Shown: positions 23,150-36,362 of the stretch, one piece after another | How the letters are laid out: every line of letters starts with the position of its first letter | Position numbering within the stretch: position 1 is the stretch's first letter | Assembly: GCA_027627225.1 (NCBI GenBank) | Contig: CM051030.1 | Coordinates: forward strand, 21,467,605 to 21,531,604 | Source of the DNA: Congeria kusceri | Lineage: Eukaryota > Mollusca > Bivalvia > Myida > Dreissenidae | Length of the DNA: 64,000 nt | Direction of reading: 5' to 3' | Program-made: the position numbers and the translations under genes | Notes under the pieces: generated by a model | Told to the model about the DNA's origin: nothing | Seen by the model: only the letters and a program-made list of their open reading frames with translations | The model's database searches: none

Positions 23150-26100
23150 CCTGTCAAAGTGGACTTCATGAGATCAATAATTGTTCATGCCATTAAGCAT
23201 TATTCATGAAGTCTTCTTGAAAACCTCTAATAACAAACTTCATGAAGTTTTATGCATGAAGTGATTTAAGGAACACTTCATGAAGGCGTCATGCATTACT
23301 GAAATTCTAGAAACATTCATGAAGCTTTAAAAAGAATAGATCAAGATTTTTTTATGAATACCACCCTTAGCTCAGATTTCCGCATTGCATTTCAAGAAGC
23401 GGAGAAAATGCTGAATAGATGCGGAAATGTTGCGGAAATCATCAGTTTCCCCACATATTTTCCGCAAAAATGATTTTGGTTTTGCGGAGAAATTTCTTAT
23501 ATGCGGAGAACATGTGGAGAGTATGCGGAATATTGACACTTAGACATTTTACAATTGCGGAAATTCTGACTTTTCATGATGCGGAAAAGTTATACTTTGA
23601 AAAATTCACAAGCTTGTTAATCTATTTATTAAAACAAGAGCTGTTTTTAAGACATATATGCCCCCTCTAGGTCAAAAACAATCTTTAATATCAATTTGGT
23701 GAGAATTGTTGAACATACACCCATGAAACCACAAGTCTGAATTCTGTCGAATCTCTATCTGAATAAATACTGAATAAAGTCTGAGGACATAACCTGAACA
23801 TCTATGTGAAAAAAGGGGCATGTATCTGTCAAAATACAAAACAGAGTTATCGGGAATGTAGAACTTGAAGCTGGAGTTGAGGACAAAGGTATATTCTAAT
23901 TTTCAAGTGAATAACTTATATAATTTTGTAGTTACAAAAGTTTTAATTATAAACTTTAACTTGAAAATCTATGTGAAAAAGGGACATAACTATGTCAAAA
24001 TATACAACTGTAAAACTGAGTTATTGGGAATGTGGCACTTGATGGAGTTGCTGACATTTAATGTATATTCTAAATTTCAAGTGAATAACTTTTGGAGTTT
24101 TGAAGTTACAGAAGTTTTGAATATAAACTTGAACCTGATAATCTATGTGAAAAAGGGGCACAACTATGTCAAAATATGTCAAAATAGAAAACTGAGTTAT
24201 GGGGAATGTGGCACTTGATATTAGAGTTTATGAAAAATGTATATTCCAAGTTTCAAGATTATAACTTATGTAAATTTGAACGTACAAAAGGGCACAAATA
24301 ATGCAATTTTATGACATTTACAGTACACCATACCATGCAATGCTATGCAGGATATGATGTCATTTATGATGTCATCAGTTGACTTGCATTGCTCAAGTCT
24401 GAAATGATTTAAACATTATTGTGATTTTAAAACAGAAATATCTATGAATACTGAACACTTGGAACCTGTGTCTGTAAGTATTATTTCATTTAAGTTACAC
24501 ACAAATCAATAAACTATAACTGATTTTGCACATTTGATAGGGTTTGACATTTTTAAGCAATTGTAATATATTTTCGCGACCACAAAAAGCCCAGAGGCAT
24601 CAGCTGCATGTCTTCTTACTACTCACAGTTAAGTTCCTTTAAACAACAATCGTTTGTCTTATTGTTATTGTTTTCCTTACAATATAATCCTTCCATCAAT
24701 GTTCTATTATATAATGAGTTTGCAAAATGGAAAATCAGTACTTTATCATTTGTCTGTATTTTAATGTTAACTATGGAAGCACAATTGTACCATAAAATTG
24801 TGAAAAGTTGCATAATCATTATATTGTTTACTGTTCCTAACCACATTGTACTTTAAGGAGATTTTTAGACATAATGAACTGGAAATGGAAAATAATGTAT
24901 CTGTTATACTTGGCTGCACACAATTATGTTGTTTTGTTGATTTATATTAGCACAATTGTACTGTATCATGAAAAAAGTTGCATTATAATCATTTCCAGTT
25001 GGATGTTTATAATATTCACATATTATTTAATGTCTGACAAACCATTTTAGGGGAGTAAACCATTGAACGTTAATAAATATCAAGTGCCATCTGAGTACTT
25101 AGTGTAAAGGTCATAATAATTACTGTATCTGTGGTTATAGTCTGAATGCAGTCTGAATAACTTGTCTGAATAGCCCTTTGAATATTGTCTGGGCTCTTAT
25201 GAATTTTGTCAGAATTGTTCCATTTTAAGTCTTTTCAGCAATGTCAGAAATAATAGACGCATCCACAAATGTCAATTACATTCAAATTAATCTGCAATAT
25301 TATCCAATCATCGCACTGGGATATCATGTGTTTGGCGATTAAAATATTTTATACAAAAGAGCACGTGCATAATATTTGTGATATTCAAATGAGCACGTGG
25401 CAATGTTTGTGATTTTCGATGAATGGAAATTAATTCTGTAACGATAGCTGGGGTGTAGTTTTAACTATTTGTGGAAAAATCCAGATCAGTCTATTCAAAG
25501 ATAAGTCCGACTCAATTCAGACAGTACTTTTTCATGAGGGTAGAGAGCGGGAACAGCTTAAAAGGCCAATTTTACATAAATTTACCCTTTACCAAATTTG
25601 ATCAATACCATTCTGCACCACTGAACAAGATGGCCACAAGGAGCTAAAAATAGAAAAATCCAAGGGAGGATCACCCAATTATTCCTCGAGTGTCAATTTT
25701 CTGTGGATTATTTCCACCTGCTGAAAAACAAATGCATTAATTCTCCGCAGAAGTTCCGCATATATAGAAATGTCCACACTGAAAGCGGAACAAATGATGA
25801 TACTATGTCCACTTTTTTGATAGCTCTATTATTTTTAGAAGTCTTCATAATTTTTGGAATTCTTCATGAATGTTGAAGAAAAGCACAACCAATTTATTCT
25901 TGAAATTACAAAAATTTTGTTCATGAAGTTTTCATGAATATCCGTGAATTATAAATGAGACATTAGAATAAAGAACAAAATTATTCATGAAATCTTCATG
26001 AAGTGCATAGTTTATGAAGTTTTTATGAACAAACCCATTCTTTATTTCATGCATTTTTCTGCATGTGAAAATGCATCAACTATTCATGAAGCTATGTTTT

Positions 26101-26236
26101 ATGAATGTTTCATGCATTTGTCTCATTTATAGTTCAGTTCTTTTCCATGAAGTCTTCATGAAGCCACTGCATGAAGTATTCACAAAGATTTTAAGAAGAA
26201 TTCATGAAGTATGCCTAAACATTTCACAGGGGCAGT
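23150..26236. mobile_element. TIR element with two layers of subterminal palindromic repeats
   Basis: The ends match as CCCCTGTCAAAGTG (left) and inverted CCCCTGTGAAATG (right). Outer subterminal zones (23165-23325 and 25860-26215) carry about a dozen TTCATGAA palindromes. Inner zones (23380-23590 and 25680-25795) carry TGCGGAA on the left and the inverse TTCCGCA on the right. Further in are GTCTGAAT/ATTCAGAC words (about 23730-23780 and 25138-25530). The centre contains another minisatellite element. I could not fix a target-site duplication. No transposase. Confidence 0.55.
23635..24310 (-). mobile_element. Minisatellite element (CTATGTGAAAAAGGGGCA unit)
   Basis: On the minus strand the element ends ...AACAGCTCTTG followed by TTTT, the same CTTG-T end seen elsewhere. 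A ~165-bp unit (CTATGTGAAAAAGGGG...CAAGTGAATAACTT) repeats about three times between 23800 and 24300. The 117-codon frame at 23865 is a translation of these repeats and not a gene. Confidence 0.6.
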
Positions 26237-26454
26237 GATGTTTTAAATAGCTATTTTATTAATAAACACTAGTAGTTGTGTTTTTTTTAACAAATGAAGA
26301 CGCATGCTTGATGCGATAGGTGTACGAAAATTATTAAGTTACACAGATTCATCTTAATTCTTATAATTTGTAAACTGTTCATTTCGCATAAATAAAAATT
26401 ATATTGCTTTCCTTAAATTTTTAGCAATTTATTAAAAACGCTTGTGTTAATTAC

Positions 26455-28125
26455 AGGCACAAATGTAACGCATACCTAAACACAGCATTTTTCCTCCATA
26501 TAAAGTCGGTACCGGAAAACGGTACCATTCCCAATCGCATTTTCTGACCATTTTTCCACAAATTTGAAGTTAAAAAATTCCCAAATGAAAGAAAAATTTC
26601 CAAAAGGACCATGAAAAGATCGACGATGTTCCGATATTTTACTTTTGTTTTACCCAAGCATTAACCTCAGCACACAGCTTAAATGATTTACTGTTTACGG
26701 CTAAGGTAAGTAATCGCTGCAAGGTTCGGTGGCGCTCTATCGATTGGTTACTGTTATTAGTTATACATTGCGTGCAAGAATGGGAGCCAGCTAAACTGTA
26801 ATGCATTTTTGCGAGTGTCATTGATGAGACATGGCAATTCATAACACTAAATACTACCAAAAAGAAACATTCAGGGATGCAATCCTTTATCTAGCTAGCT
26901 ATGGCTTTTATGGCAAAGCAGAAAGTATAGATTCACAACCGTAATTAACAGCGAAAGATACTAGTAATTTTGTTTATGTTCTGTCAACCATTGACACAGA
27001 CATTGTCAGTGTGTGTCCGAGAGAAAACTTGTGTCTCTGGGGCAAGTTGTGCAGGTTGATACCCACAGCACGGTATTTAAAACCATTATCTGACTTGAAT
27101 GCAAGTTAAAGAAGAAATGGAACAAATTATTTTATGGTTTATTTATTGTAACTTGTTTTTACATCCTTTTCAACAGTTTTTAATGAAAGTGGTAAAATTC
27201 CCAATTCAGGGGTTTACTTAAACAGACGCCCGCTTGCCCGTGCCGGGTAGAAATTGCAGTGGGCAAGTGATTTTTCCAAAGGAGATAGCCCGCCGGGCAA
27301 GTCAATTATCAGATAGACATCTCCGATATTTTTCCTTTGCAATTATTTATCTTCTTTGAGTTAATATCAATGGCTTACAGCTATACGTAAAACTGATTTT
27401 GATTGATCGTTTGCGTGGTATGAACCAATCTAACCGCTCGAAACAGGTTTTATTTGGCAATTTCTCCAAAATGGTGGACAATAGCGATCCAAAGTCGTCA
27501 GAAGTTTTTCCAATTTTTAAGAAAGTTTATAATTTCAATTAGCAGAATCTATCAAATAAACAGACATCAGAAAAAGAAAGAAAAAGAAAATATGGAAAAT
27601 AATCATGTAAACAAACTTTCCAGACCTCATGGCTTAATGTCGTTGTTTGAATTAATGTGTGAAAAGCTTATTCACTGATCGAAAAAAATAGAATATGAAG
27701 AATGTTTAAAGCTTGCAAAGAGAGTCTCACTATTTTAAACTGTGACTAATTTGTTCATGATTTGCCATGTTATCTAATAGTTAGATTATGAGATCTGATC
27801 ATTAGAAAATAACAGTTATGGATTCAGATTTGTTTCTGTTGATAGCTTTTATTCATAATAAAAGTCATTAAGTTTATTACATGTTTGCATAAATACATCT
27901 AATAACACAATTATATGCTTTAAGTATCAAAAACATTGACTTAAGATGGGGCAACCTTTTTTCACTGGGGGCAAGTCGATGTCCGAAGTAACTTGCCCCC
28001 TGGGCAAGTGAAAGTCAAATCCTTAGGTAAACCCCTGCAATTTGGCAGAAAACGCCACTAATTTTCCCAATTTGACCGTTACCGGTACCATTCCCAAAGT
28101 AGTGAGAAAAAACGCTGAAACGGGA
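26455..28125 (+). repeat. Dispersed repeat family B, copy 2 (interrupted)
   Basis: Begins near a GGTACCGGAAAACGGTACC palindrome and runs through the TTATCTAGCTAGCTATGGC and GCAAGTTGTGCAGGTTGATACC blocks. It is split at 27207 by a MITE and ends with ACCGGTACCATTCCCAAAG at about 28103. It is homologous to 35450-35872 (same orientation) and 10650-11235 (inverted). Confidence 0.7.
27207..28037 (+). mobile_element. hAT-like MITE, copy 2 (complete), 5-bp target duplication
   Basis: The TIR is CAGGGGTTTACTTAA against inverted CAGGGGTTTACCTAA, flanked by CAATT (27202-27206 and 28038-28042). The uninterrupted family B copy at about 35790 reads TTCCCAATTTGGC, so the empty site is directly visible. Both ends carry GGGCAAGT/ACTTGCCC words as subterminal repeats. 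It is 831 bp and non-coding. Confidence 0.9.
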
Positions 28126-28489
28126 AAGTGTTACAAATCACTTTCACCTTTACTAATTCAAATTAGATTGAGGGCGTGATAAACTTTCTATCAAAAACAT
28201 TCATTTGCATACGCATTCTTATTGGCTGACTAGTTAGCTGTAGTTAAGCTTACCCCGCATGCATCTAGATTTTATCGATAATTGACACACTGGTGCAGAA
28301 GGGGAATGTGTTTATTGCCGAGTAGGCGTTCTTTGTTTTGGGAATATATGTGTACGCCAGAGAAAAGGGTTGTGTCCTAGAATCTAACACCAAGATTTAT
28401 GGCGTCCTTTTCATAATAGTATGCGTCTAAATACGCCGAATTACGCGTTACCGAAAACTCTGCATTGTGCTATTTTATCTCCGATAAAG

Positions 28490-28540
28490 ATTGTGTTATG
28501 TTATTAATATGCCAAATAAAATTGACTTGCCTTGACTTGT
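28490..28540 (+). mobile_element. Retrotransposon-like 3' tail
   Basis: AATAAAATTGACTTGCCTTGACTTG resembles the simple-repeat tail, (CTTGA)n, of another non-LTR element. No coding sequence is attached. Confidence 0.35.
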
Positions 28541-31080
28541 TATTATATGATTAAGAGATGGTTAATTGACTAATATAACAAACTGTAATTTTGGCAATAG
28601 TTTTACATGCCTAATGATCTGTGAAGTAGAAGCTTTAAACCAGTAGCTACTAACAGTATTGATGCCTAAGTAGTGTAAAAAATGAACACGTGATGCACGG
28701 GTAGAGTCCCAATGTAGACCTTTAACATTCTCATACAATCTCTTATTTATCTGGCTGGCGTGTGAGTGTTTTGTGTATAGGTCATAGTTTTCAAAACAGT
28801 GTCTTTCGAATTTTCATTAAACAAACATTATTCCATTTTTAATCAAATGCCTTTTTGGTCTCTGAATAGAAACAAATCCGTTGATCGGAGCATCTTATAC
28901 ACATTAGATCAAAGTATCACCAATTTAAACGGAAAGCACGAGCCCAGTACAAAATAAAATTACATGTTATTATACTTGATATTATGAACAAGATTGCATA
29001 TGAAAACATTCCAGAAATTGTATCTGTTATGCTGTTATATGATACTAAGAACAATTGGATGTCGCATATTAAAGAATGCCTTACGCCAAATGTTTTCGGT
29101 GATTAATGAGAATTTTGATATTGCATCCTTTGAGAATATCAATAAAACATTGATAGATAACTATAAGTTAACCAAACATTATCATTTCCACAAAACTTAG
29201 GACATAATAATAATAATAATATTTTTTTTTTTCTTAAATTCGAATTAAAACTGCAAACATATTCAAATAAAAATACACGAAAATTCACTAAAAGGTATTT
29301 TTGCTTTAGCAAGGTTAATTGCACATGTAAACAGAATATCATATCGGGTGGCTTTCGGTTATTCCAATGTTTTTTTAAGCGAATGCGCGCGGTTTCGATT
29401 ATTCTAGTAACCAGTTTTATTTTCCTTTAAAATGTAAACATTTGCATGTGAGGGATTAAAATGAAAACAGTATCTCCAATAAATAAAGCTTTACAGAGAA
29501 AATTATGTGAGTAAACACCGGAAAAAAGTAAAGAAAGGAAGAACAAGAAGAATTTCATGAACAAAGCGTAGTTTAATGTTTATTTCTATTTATTTTGTTA
29601 AATTAAATATATGTTTAAAAAAAGTGTCCAGATTTAGGTACTCTCCATCCATATTTGAAACATCTTACAGTCTGTTTTTAAACACTTCATTCAGTTACTT
29701 TTAGATAGTATTTTTGACTTATATATTGACCAAAGCTTAAAATTAAACCCTACTTATTTTGTTTAACTTTTTATTTTTGTTTGATGCAATTATCAAAAGA
29801 AATCATCCAAAAACTAACAAAAGTGTAGGGATTGACGTACTTTGCCAGTATGATACAAACTAAACTTACATGATATACGTAGTTACAGGTAGTATTTGTA
29901 GGACCGTCGCCTACTGCGCTTTGACAACTGCCCCCACAGGCTGTTTATCTAAATTTTGATTAAGATCTATACTGGTGAAGTACATAAATCCAGACACTTT
30001 TCACAGGGGCCCAAGTCGGTCACAACGTACAATGTTGCATGTTGAGCTCGTGTCACGGCTGCCTGTCCATAGGGTTTCCTGTGTGTTTAAATTAGGCTAA
30101 CAACACACATCTTGTTAAACAATTGAATCGCGCAAGTATTTCCAGTTTTCTTAAGGTAATCAATATTTTAGACTTTAGACCATGTGTTTTTGCAATTAAT
30201 TTGGTTTTTAGCGTCGCATTCAGGTACACAATGCAGATATGGTAGTGAATTAATCAGTTGGAGTCTGTAAAATACAGTTTTATTATTACAATAAAAAAAT
30301 ATGACATTTTTCGACAAATGGTTCATGTATGATTGAATCCATAACTTACCAAAATTCTTTGGAAGCATTACAAAAGCGAACCATAGCATTATTCATGTCT
30401 TATGCCTTTCACTACCATCATGAAAATTGTAACGGTTTGCATGTTAAGCTACTATCTATTGTCACGGTTGTCTGTCTATAGGGTAACGGTTTCCTTCCAA
30501 TTATGGAGGAGGGATCCGAAGTGTCGTTCAAGGACGAGAGTCATCATCTTTTGAACACTGAAAGGTTTCTGTGAATCTTGAGGTAGACACAGAGTTGCAT
30601 TGTCAATCAAAACGCTGACAGCATAGACTGTTAGCGTCAAAAGAAACTTTAAAAAATGCGAATTATGAGTGCTGAATGAAATTTAATTTCCAACCTTTAA
30701 ATTTGAGAAAATGGCTTATATAAAAATTTATTCGTAAGTAACGAACAAATATTTTTCAAGCTAATTATTTAATGCAAATGGAATTATAATATATATATGC
30801 CAGTTAACAAGTCAGTCTTTAACGAGCCATGCAGAAAAACCGATTAGCGTGATAGTTAGGAGCATTGATTGTTAGTGATTCATAGGCTATTGACTCAAAA
30901 GTAGGTCATATGATACACGCTCATGATTTTTCATACCACAGTTTACAATTAATACATTGCAATAATTTCTTCTCAAAATATTCAGAATAAGAATGGGTAA
31001 GGCATAAAAAAATATGTTTGTTTCAGGTAACATGACCCCAAAAAATAGGGTAGGTAGGCAGGGAATTGTTTTTTTTTTTT
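28541..31080. other. AT-rich DNA with repeat relics
   Basis: No gene recognised. At about 30012-30040, GTCGGTCACAACGTACAATG matches the TIR of the MITE at 62177-62422. Two diverged copies of a GTCACGG-TGCCTGTC-ATAGGGT segment lie near 30050 and 30470. A T run at 31069-31080 borders the next minisatellite element. Confidence 0.5.
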
Positions 31081-33096
31081 GAACGCCTATTGTCTGTCGT
31101 GCGTGTGTGCGTGCGTCCATCATCAACTTTTTATTCAAACGACATCTCCTAAACCACCTGGCAGATTTTTACCAAACTTCACCGGAATGATCATTGGGTG
31201 ACTCTCTTTCAAAGTTGTTCAAATCGTTATGGTCCGCTACATATGTAGGTCACCGGAGCTGAAAATAGATTTAAAAAGTGTAAACTTGAAAAATCTTTTC
31301 TAAAACCGCAAGGCCCAGAGGTTTCATATTTGGTATGAAACATCCTATTGTGGTCCTCTGCAAAGATTGTTCAATTATGACCCTAGGGTCAAAACTGGCC
31401 ACGCAGCGGGGGTCACATGGTTTATATAGAATATATAGCAAAATGACTTTACAAATCTTCTCATCTGGAACCGCAAGGCCCAGAGGTTTCATATTTGGTT
31501 TGTAACATCCTTTAGTGGTTCTTTACAAAGTATGTTCAAATAAGCCCCTGGGGTCAAAACGGCCACGCCCCGGGGGGTCACATGGTTTGTATAGAATATA
31601 TAGCATAATGACCTTAAAAATCTTCTCCTGAAACCACTAGGCCCAGAGGTTTCATATTTGGTATGCAACACCCTATAGTGGTCCTGTACAAAGATTGTTC
31701 AAATTGTGCCACTGGGGTCAAAACTGGCAACGCCCCGGGGTCACATGGTTTATATAGACTTGAATAGCAAAATGTGTTAAAAAATATTATTCTCTGAAAC
31801 CACAAGGTCCAGAGGTTTCATATTTGGTATGTAACATTGTATAGTGGTCCTCTAGAAACATTGTTCAATTTATGCCCCTAGGGTCAAAACTGGCCACGCC
31901 CCGGGCTCGCATGATTTATATACACTGAGGTAGCAAAATGACTTTAAAAATCTTCTCCTCAGAAACACAAGGCCCAGAGGTTTCTTATTTGGTATGTAAC
32001 ATCATATAGTGGTCCTCTACAAAGATTGTTCAAATTATGCCCCTGGGGTCAAAACTGGCCATGCCCCGGGGGTCACATGGTTTATATAGACTTGAATAGC
32101 AAAATGTCTTTTAAAATCTTTTTCTCTGAAACCACAAGGTCCAGAGGTTTCATATTTGGTATGTAACATCCTATAGTGGTCCTCTACAAATTCTAGTCAA
32201 TATATGCCCCTAGGGTCAAAACTAGCCACGCCCTGGGGGTCACATGATTTATATACACTTAAATAGCAAAATGACTTTAAAAATCTTCTCCTCAGAAACT
32301 GCAAGGCCCAGAGGTTTCTTATTTGGTATGTAACATCATATAGTGGTCCTGTACAAAGATTGTTCAAATTATGCCCCTGGGGTCAAAACTGGCCACCAGG
32401 GGAGGGGTCACATGGTTTATAAAAAATTAAATAGCAAATTGTCTTTAAAAATCTTCTGCTGAAACTGCAAGGCCCAGAGGTTTCGTATTTGGTATGTAAC
32501 ATCCTCTGGTGGTCCTCTACAAAGATTGTTTAAATTATGCCCCATGGGTCTAAACCGACCACACCCCAGGGTTTGCATGGTTTAAATAAACTTACATAGC
32601 AAAACGACTTAAAAATTCTTCTCCTCTGAAACCACAAGGCATTGAGGTTTCATATTTGGTATGTATATGTGGTCCTCTACAAATATTGTTCAAATTATGT
32701 CCCTGGCATCAAAACTGGTCACGCCCTGGGGGTCACATGGTTTATATAGACTTAAATAGCTAAATGACTTTAAAAATCTTCTCCCCTGAAACGGCAAGGC
32801 CCACAGCTTTCCTTTATGAAGTATGTAATATTGCATAGTGGTCCTGTCCAAAGATTATTCATATTATGCCCCTGGGGTCAAATCTGGCCACACCCCAAGG
32901 GGTCACATGGTTTATATAGACACAAATAGCAGAATGACTTTAAAAATCTTTACCTGGAACCGCAAGGCCCAAAGGTTTGTTCAAGATTGTTCAAATTATG
33001 CCCCTGGGATAAAAATAAGCCACACCTGGGGGATGCAAATTCCAATTGGGTTACAAGGTCTCAGGTTAGCGTCCTAGGGACTTCAGGGCCCTTTTG
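31081..33096 (+). mobile_element. Minisatellite element, ~166-bp unit type 1
   Basis: The head carries CCTATTGTCTGTCGTGCGTG and CACCGGAATGATCATTGGGTG, also found in the 44345 element, but lacks the AGCTCACCTGAG terminus. About ten units of ~165 bp follow (AAGGCCCAGAGGTTTCATAT...GGGGTCACATGGTTTATATA). It closes with a degraded hairpin and GGGCCCTTTTG at 33096. Minus-strand frames here are repeat translations. Confidence 0.75.
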
Positions 33097-34362
33097 TTAA
33101 TAACAGCGCCTAAAATCGTCATAAAACATATCAAATCAACTCACCTTCTGTCAGTGTTTCCTACTACTGCCTGTCATTAACACCACCTTGGAAGTATAAT
33201 TGGCTCTTTTTCCAATGCAACTCCAAAGAGGTTGCGCCAGTGATTACAGACCATGTATATTGCACCTGTCAATTGCCAGGTAATTAACAGTAAGATACTT
33301 GTCTGATGTGGGTCATATATTAGGCGATGACATTCAGCTGTCAGAGCTCGTCTCTGTCATTGCCCGTACTCAGGTGAGCGCTTTGGGCCATTATAGCCCT
33401 CGCTTTCATTTTAAAATTCGAGCACTCAAAGCTTGCATGCATTACTAATGAAACAGTCACAAAGCTGCTTAAATTCACTGTTGTCAGAATTTTAAGAAAT
33501 TTCAACCTGGCCAATTAGCATGTGAGGCTAAAAGTGTGCAGTGCAACAGGGTTCGACACTAAGGCACGTCCGAACATCAACATGTGTTAAATTCTCAGAC
33601 CGTTCTAGCAAACACGACGGTAGCTAGTCCGATTGGTCCCATTATGAATTAATCAAGCAGTAAACATAATTCATACATACCCGAAAGTTTTCTTTAATAT
33701 GTCATGATAAAAGTACATCGTTATTGATATTTTAACAGCGTTTCCATTACTGTTATTGAACCAGGAATCTTGTGAGACTGGATACTCATTTTTTATTGTT
33801 GCCTTGCTTGATGATGCAAATTATAAACTGGCTTTCTAAATGTCGTAATATGTGCAAGGACGGACAAGACCGCGATGGTCCAAAATGCAAATTGATGCAT
33901 CTAAACGAGTTGCTGTATACATGACTATATTTGAGGTTATATTTATTGTAATACAAGCGTAAAAAGTGACATTTGGCAGCATGAAATATGGCCGTTCTGA
34001 CCCGACACCGTTTGCCTTAATGGCAATGAATACTGGTGTACGATATTGTTTACCCATTGTAGTATGTATTATTCTAATGTTTTAAGTAGTAAAAGCATTT
34101 GTCAAACCCTCATTGTCGCACATTGTATTTTATAATATTTTAAATACATGGTCTAGTAGACATAAGGTCAGGTCTAGTAAGGTCTAGCAGTTACTGGTCC
34201 GATGGTCTGGTAACAAATAAATTTAATGTCGAATACTAAGTATAACCTTATGCTTATCATTACTGCTGTTATCAGATAAACAAGTAGTATTATTATGAAA
34301 AATATAATTAAGCAAAATGATAAAATATTAACTAATACCATATAACAGGTGACATAATAAAA
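33097..34362. other. Unique AT-rich DNA upstream of the first Ig exon
   Basis: No repeat boundary or domain seen. If the Ig gene starts at 34363, its promoter should lie here; no TATA box or initiator stands out. Confidence 0.5.
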
Positions 34363-34723
34363 ATGAGCTTTACTACAATATTAATGTTTTGTATTTCAGC
34401 ATATTGCAATGCCTGTCCAACAACCAACACTTTTTTTGGATGGATTGGGTCTTCACCAGTGTTCAACTACACAACTAATGTAACTGTGGATGGAGCTGTT
34501 AAACTCAGCTCTCCAAATAAAAGCTCTTTATTTTTGGTGTCATACGCAAAAGGAACTGTTTTCAATCAACCATTCTATAATAACTGTTCCTTAGCACCAG
34601 GAGGAAACATTGATGCCGGTGTTCTGAACATTCAGTTGAATCCATTGCAAACAGGACAGCAGGGAACATACCAGTATGAACGTGGTGCAGTTGTACTGAA
34701 ATGCATTGATGTCTTCATTTATG
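34363..34723 (+). CDS. Ig-superfamily gene: membrane-distal Ig-like exon
   Basis: The exon proper is probably 34400-34723: acceptor TTTTGTATTTCAG ends at 34399, and the donor GGTAAGTT starts at 34724. Both boundaries are phase 1, the classic symmetry of Ig-domain exons. The 107 complete residues contain VTVDGAVKLSS, FYNNCSLAPGG, a strand pattern LNIQLNPL and GQQGTYQYER, which replaces the usual DxGxYxC. There are three cysteine positions (CNAC, NNC, LKC) and four N-glycosylation sequons, so the product should be extracellular. The layout resembles the N-terminal V-like domain of molluscan CD22/CEACAM-like proteins. An alternative start exists: the frame is open back to an ATG at 34363, giving MSFTTILMFCISAYCNA, a possible signal peptide; then this would be exon 1. 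The next candidate exons are at 36363 and 59480. Exact ligand unknown. Confidence 0.65.
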
Positions 34724-35449
34724 GTAAGTTAAGTCTTCCATTAGCAATTAGTTTTAAAATGATACATTAATTGTAATGTATTCAAACATTGTATAATGAA
34801 TAGCATGTCCTTCATGTTCTATGAAGCTGTTTATTCTTTATTGCCGATGTTTGTCTTATATTATTATGACACATGTAATGGTCACACATTGCAATGACTT
34901 GGTTATTCAGTTTTATATGAAACAGTAAACAAAGTATATGCTGTTCCCCCATTAAACCTACATCAATGTAGTTCAGGATGTTTGCATTTGTCATTATTGT
35001 TTGACACCATATGTCTAATTATATTGAATCATATAATTATATCTTCATATACTTTTCCAAATAAGGCCATACCAATTTGATTCTATGTTTAGCGTCCGCT
35101 GGCTGGTAGGTTTTCGGATGCCTGAACGAAAAAATGACAATGTTAAAAAAATGAGTTGGAAAGCATGTAAAATATGCCTATAATGACACACTTTGTGTAA
35201 TTTGTTTTTTAATTTTATGACCTCAGTCAATGAATAACATTGTGTCATGATGCTTAGTTCCAGTTATATTAAAGTTTTGAATGAACCTTGTTGGTGGGCA
35301 TCCTGCATTTTGGGAATGTGTATCACTGCAAACAAGTTGACTCTATTACACAATTCTGATTTGGAATCTTGCATTTGTCAGTAATTTATCTACAGCTTTA
35401 TAGATCTAAACACTGAACTGGTATGTTTTGTCTTATTACTTCTTTGAAT
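34724..35449 (+). other. Intron sequence after the first Ig exon
   Basis: AT-rich, starting with a consensus donor. No coding features. Repeat family B begins at about 35450. Confidence 0.5.
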
Positions 35450-35872
35450 TGCCCTTTTTAGAAAATACTTTATCTAGCTATGACTTTTATGGCAAAACAG
35501 AAAATATAGATCCACAACCATCATTAACAGCGGAAGATACCAGTAATTTTGTTTATGGTCCGTCAGCCATTGACACAGTCATTGTCAGTGTCGAGTCTGA
35601 AAGCAAACTTGTGTCTCTGGGGCAAGTTGTACAGGTTGGTACCCACCAGCGCGGCATTTAATACCATAGTCTGACTTGAATGCAAGTTAAAGAATAAATG
35701 GAACAAATTGTTTTATGGTTTATTTATTGAAACTTACTGTTTTTACATCCTTTTAAACAGTTTTAATAAAACTGGTTCAATTCCCAATTTGGCGGAAAAC
35801 GCCGCTTATTTTCCCAATTTGACCGGTACCGGTACCATTCCCAAAGTGGTGAGAAAAAACGCTGCTACAAGT
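35450..35872 (+). repeat. Dispersed repeat family B, copy 3
   Basis: Matches 26880-27206 plus 28038-28125. It shows the uninterrupted junction CCCAATTTGGCGG that was the target of the MITE at 27207. Ends with ACCGGTACCGGTACCATTCC. Confidence 0.8.
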
Positions 35873-36362
35873 GCATATTGCTTTGGCGTCTGTAAACTTG
35901 TGCAAGAAACTGATAACACAGTTATAACCAAAGATCAGTTTTGTATGTGTAGTGTATTTGTTGACCATTTCATACATTGCAATTCAGTCAATATACTGTG
36001 AGTAAACATGTCCAGTTTAATCTGGGATTTGATAAGGGTGTCTAATAAGGAATTTACCTGGGAATTGAAAGAAACCCATATGTACATGGATCTTCCCCAA
36101 CGTTTACATCATGTAGTTATTTCTTACCTATTAAATTGAAATATTCACGATATGTCAATGCAATTTTTCCGATCAGAATGTCTACCCATTTATTAAGGTT
36201 TTTGATAATTTTTTACTCACTATTTAAGCACTCATTCTCCAATAGTTATAATAAATAAGTTCGCTGATAAATAGTGGTTAATTAAATAGCATTCATGGTG
36301 AACAATCTCGCCTATCACCTTAAACTCATGTTTCCAATGTATTTAAGAATTTGTCATTTCAG

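Larger units (their letters stand above)
22785..28462. mobile_element. Large CAG-terminated TIR element (host of nested insertions)
   Basis: The left terminus is CAGAGTTTTCGCTA and the inverted right terminus is CAGAGTTTTCGGTA (13 of 14 match). The 5-bp target duplication CATTG is exact (22780-22784 and 28463-28467). The interior holds a 3.1 kb TIR element (about 23150-26236) and a family B repeat (26455-28125) that itself contains a hAT-like MITE (27207-28037). No transposase remains. The 5-bp duplication with CAG termini resembles the other hAT-like elements in this window. Confidence 0.65.

Noticed and set aside
23865..24218. 117-codon ORF with internal repeats
   Set aside because: The repetition equals the 165-bp minisatellite unit; frames differ among units elsewhere.
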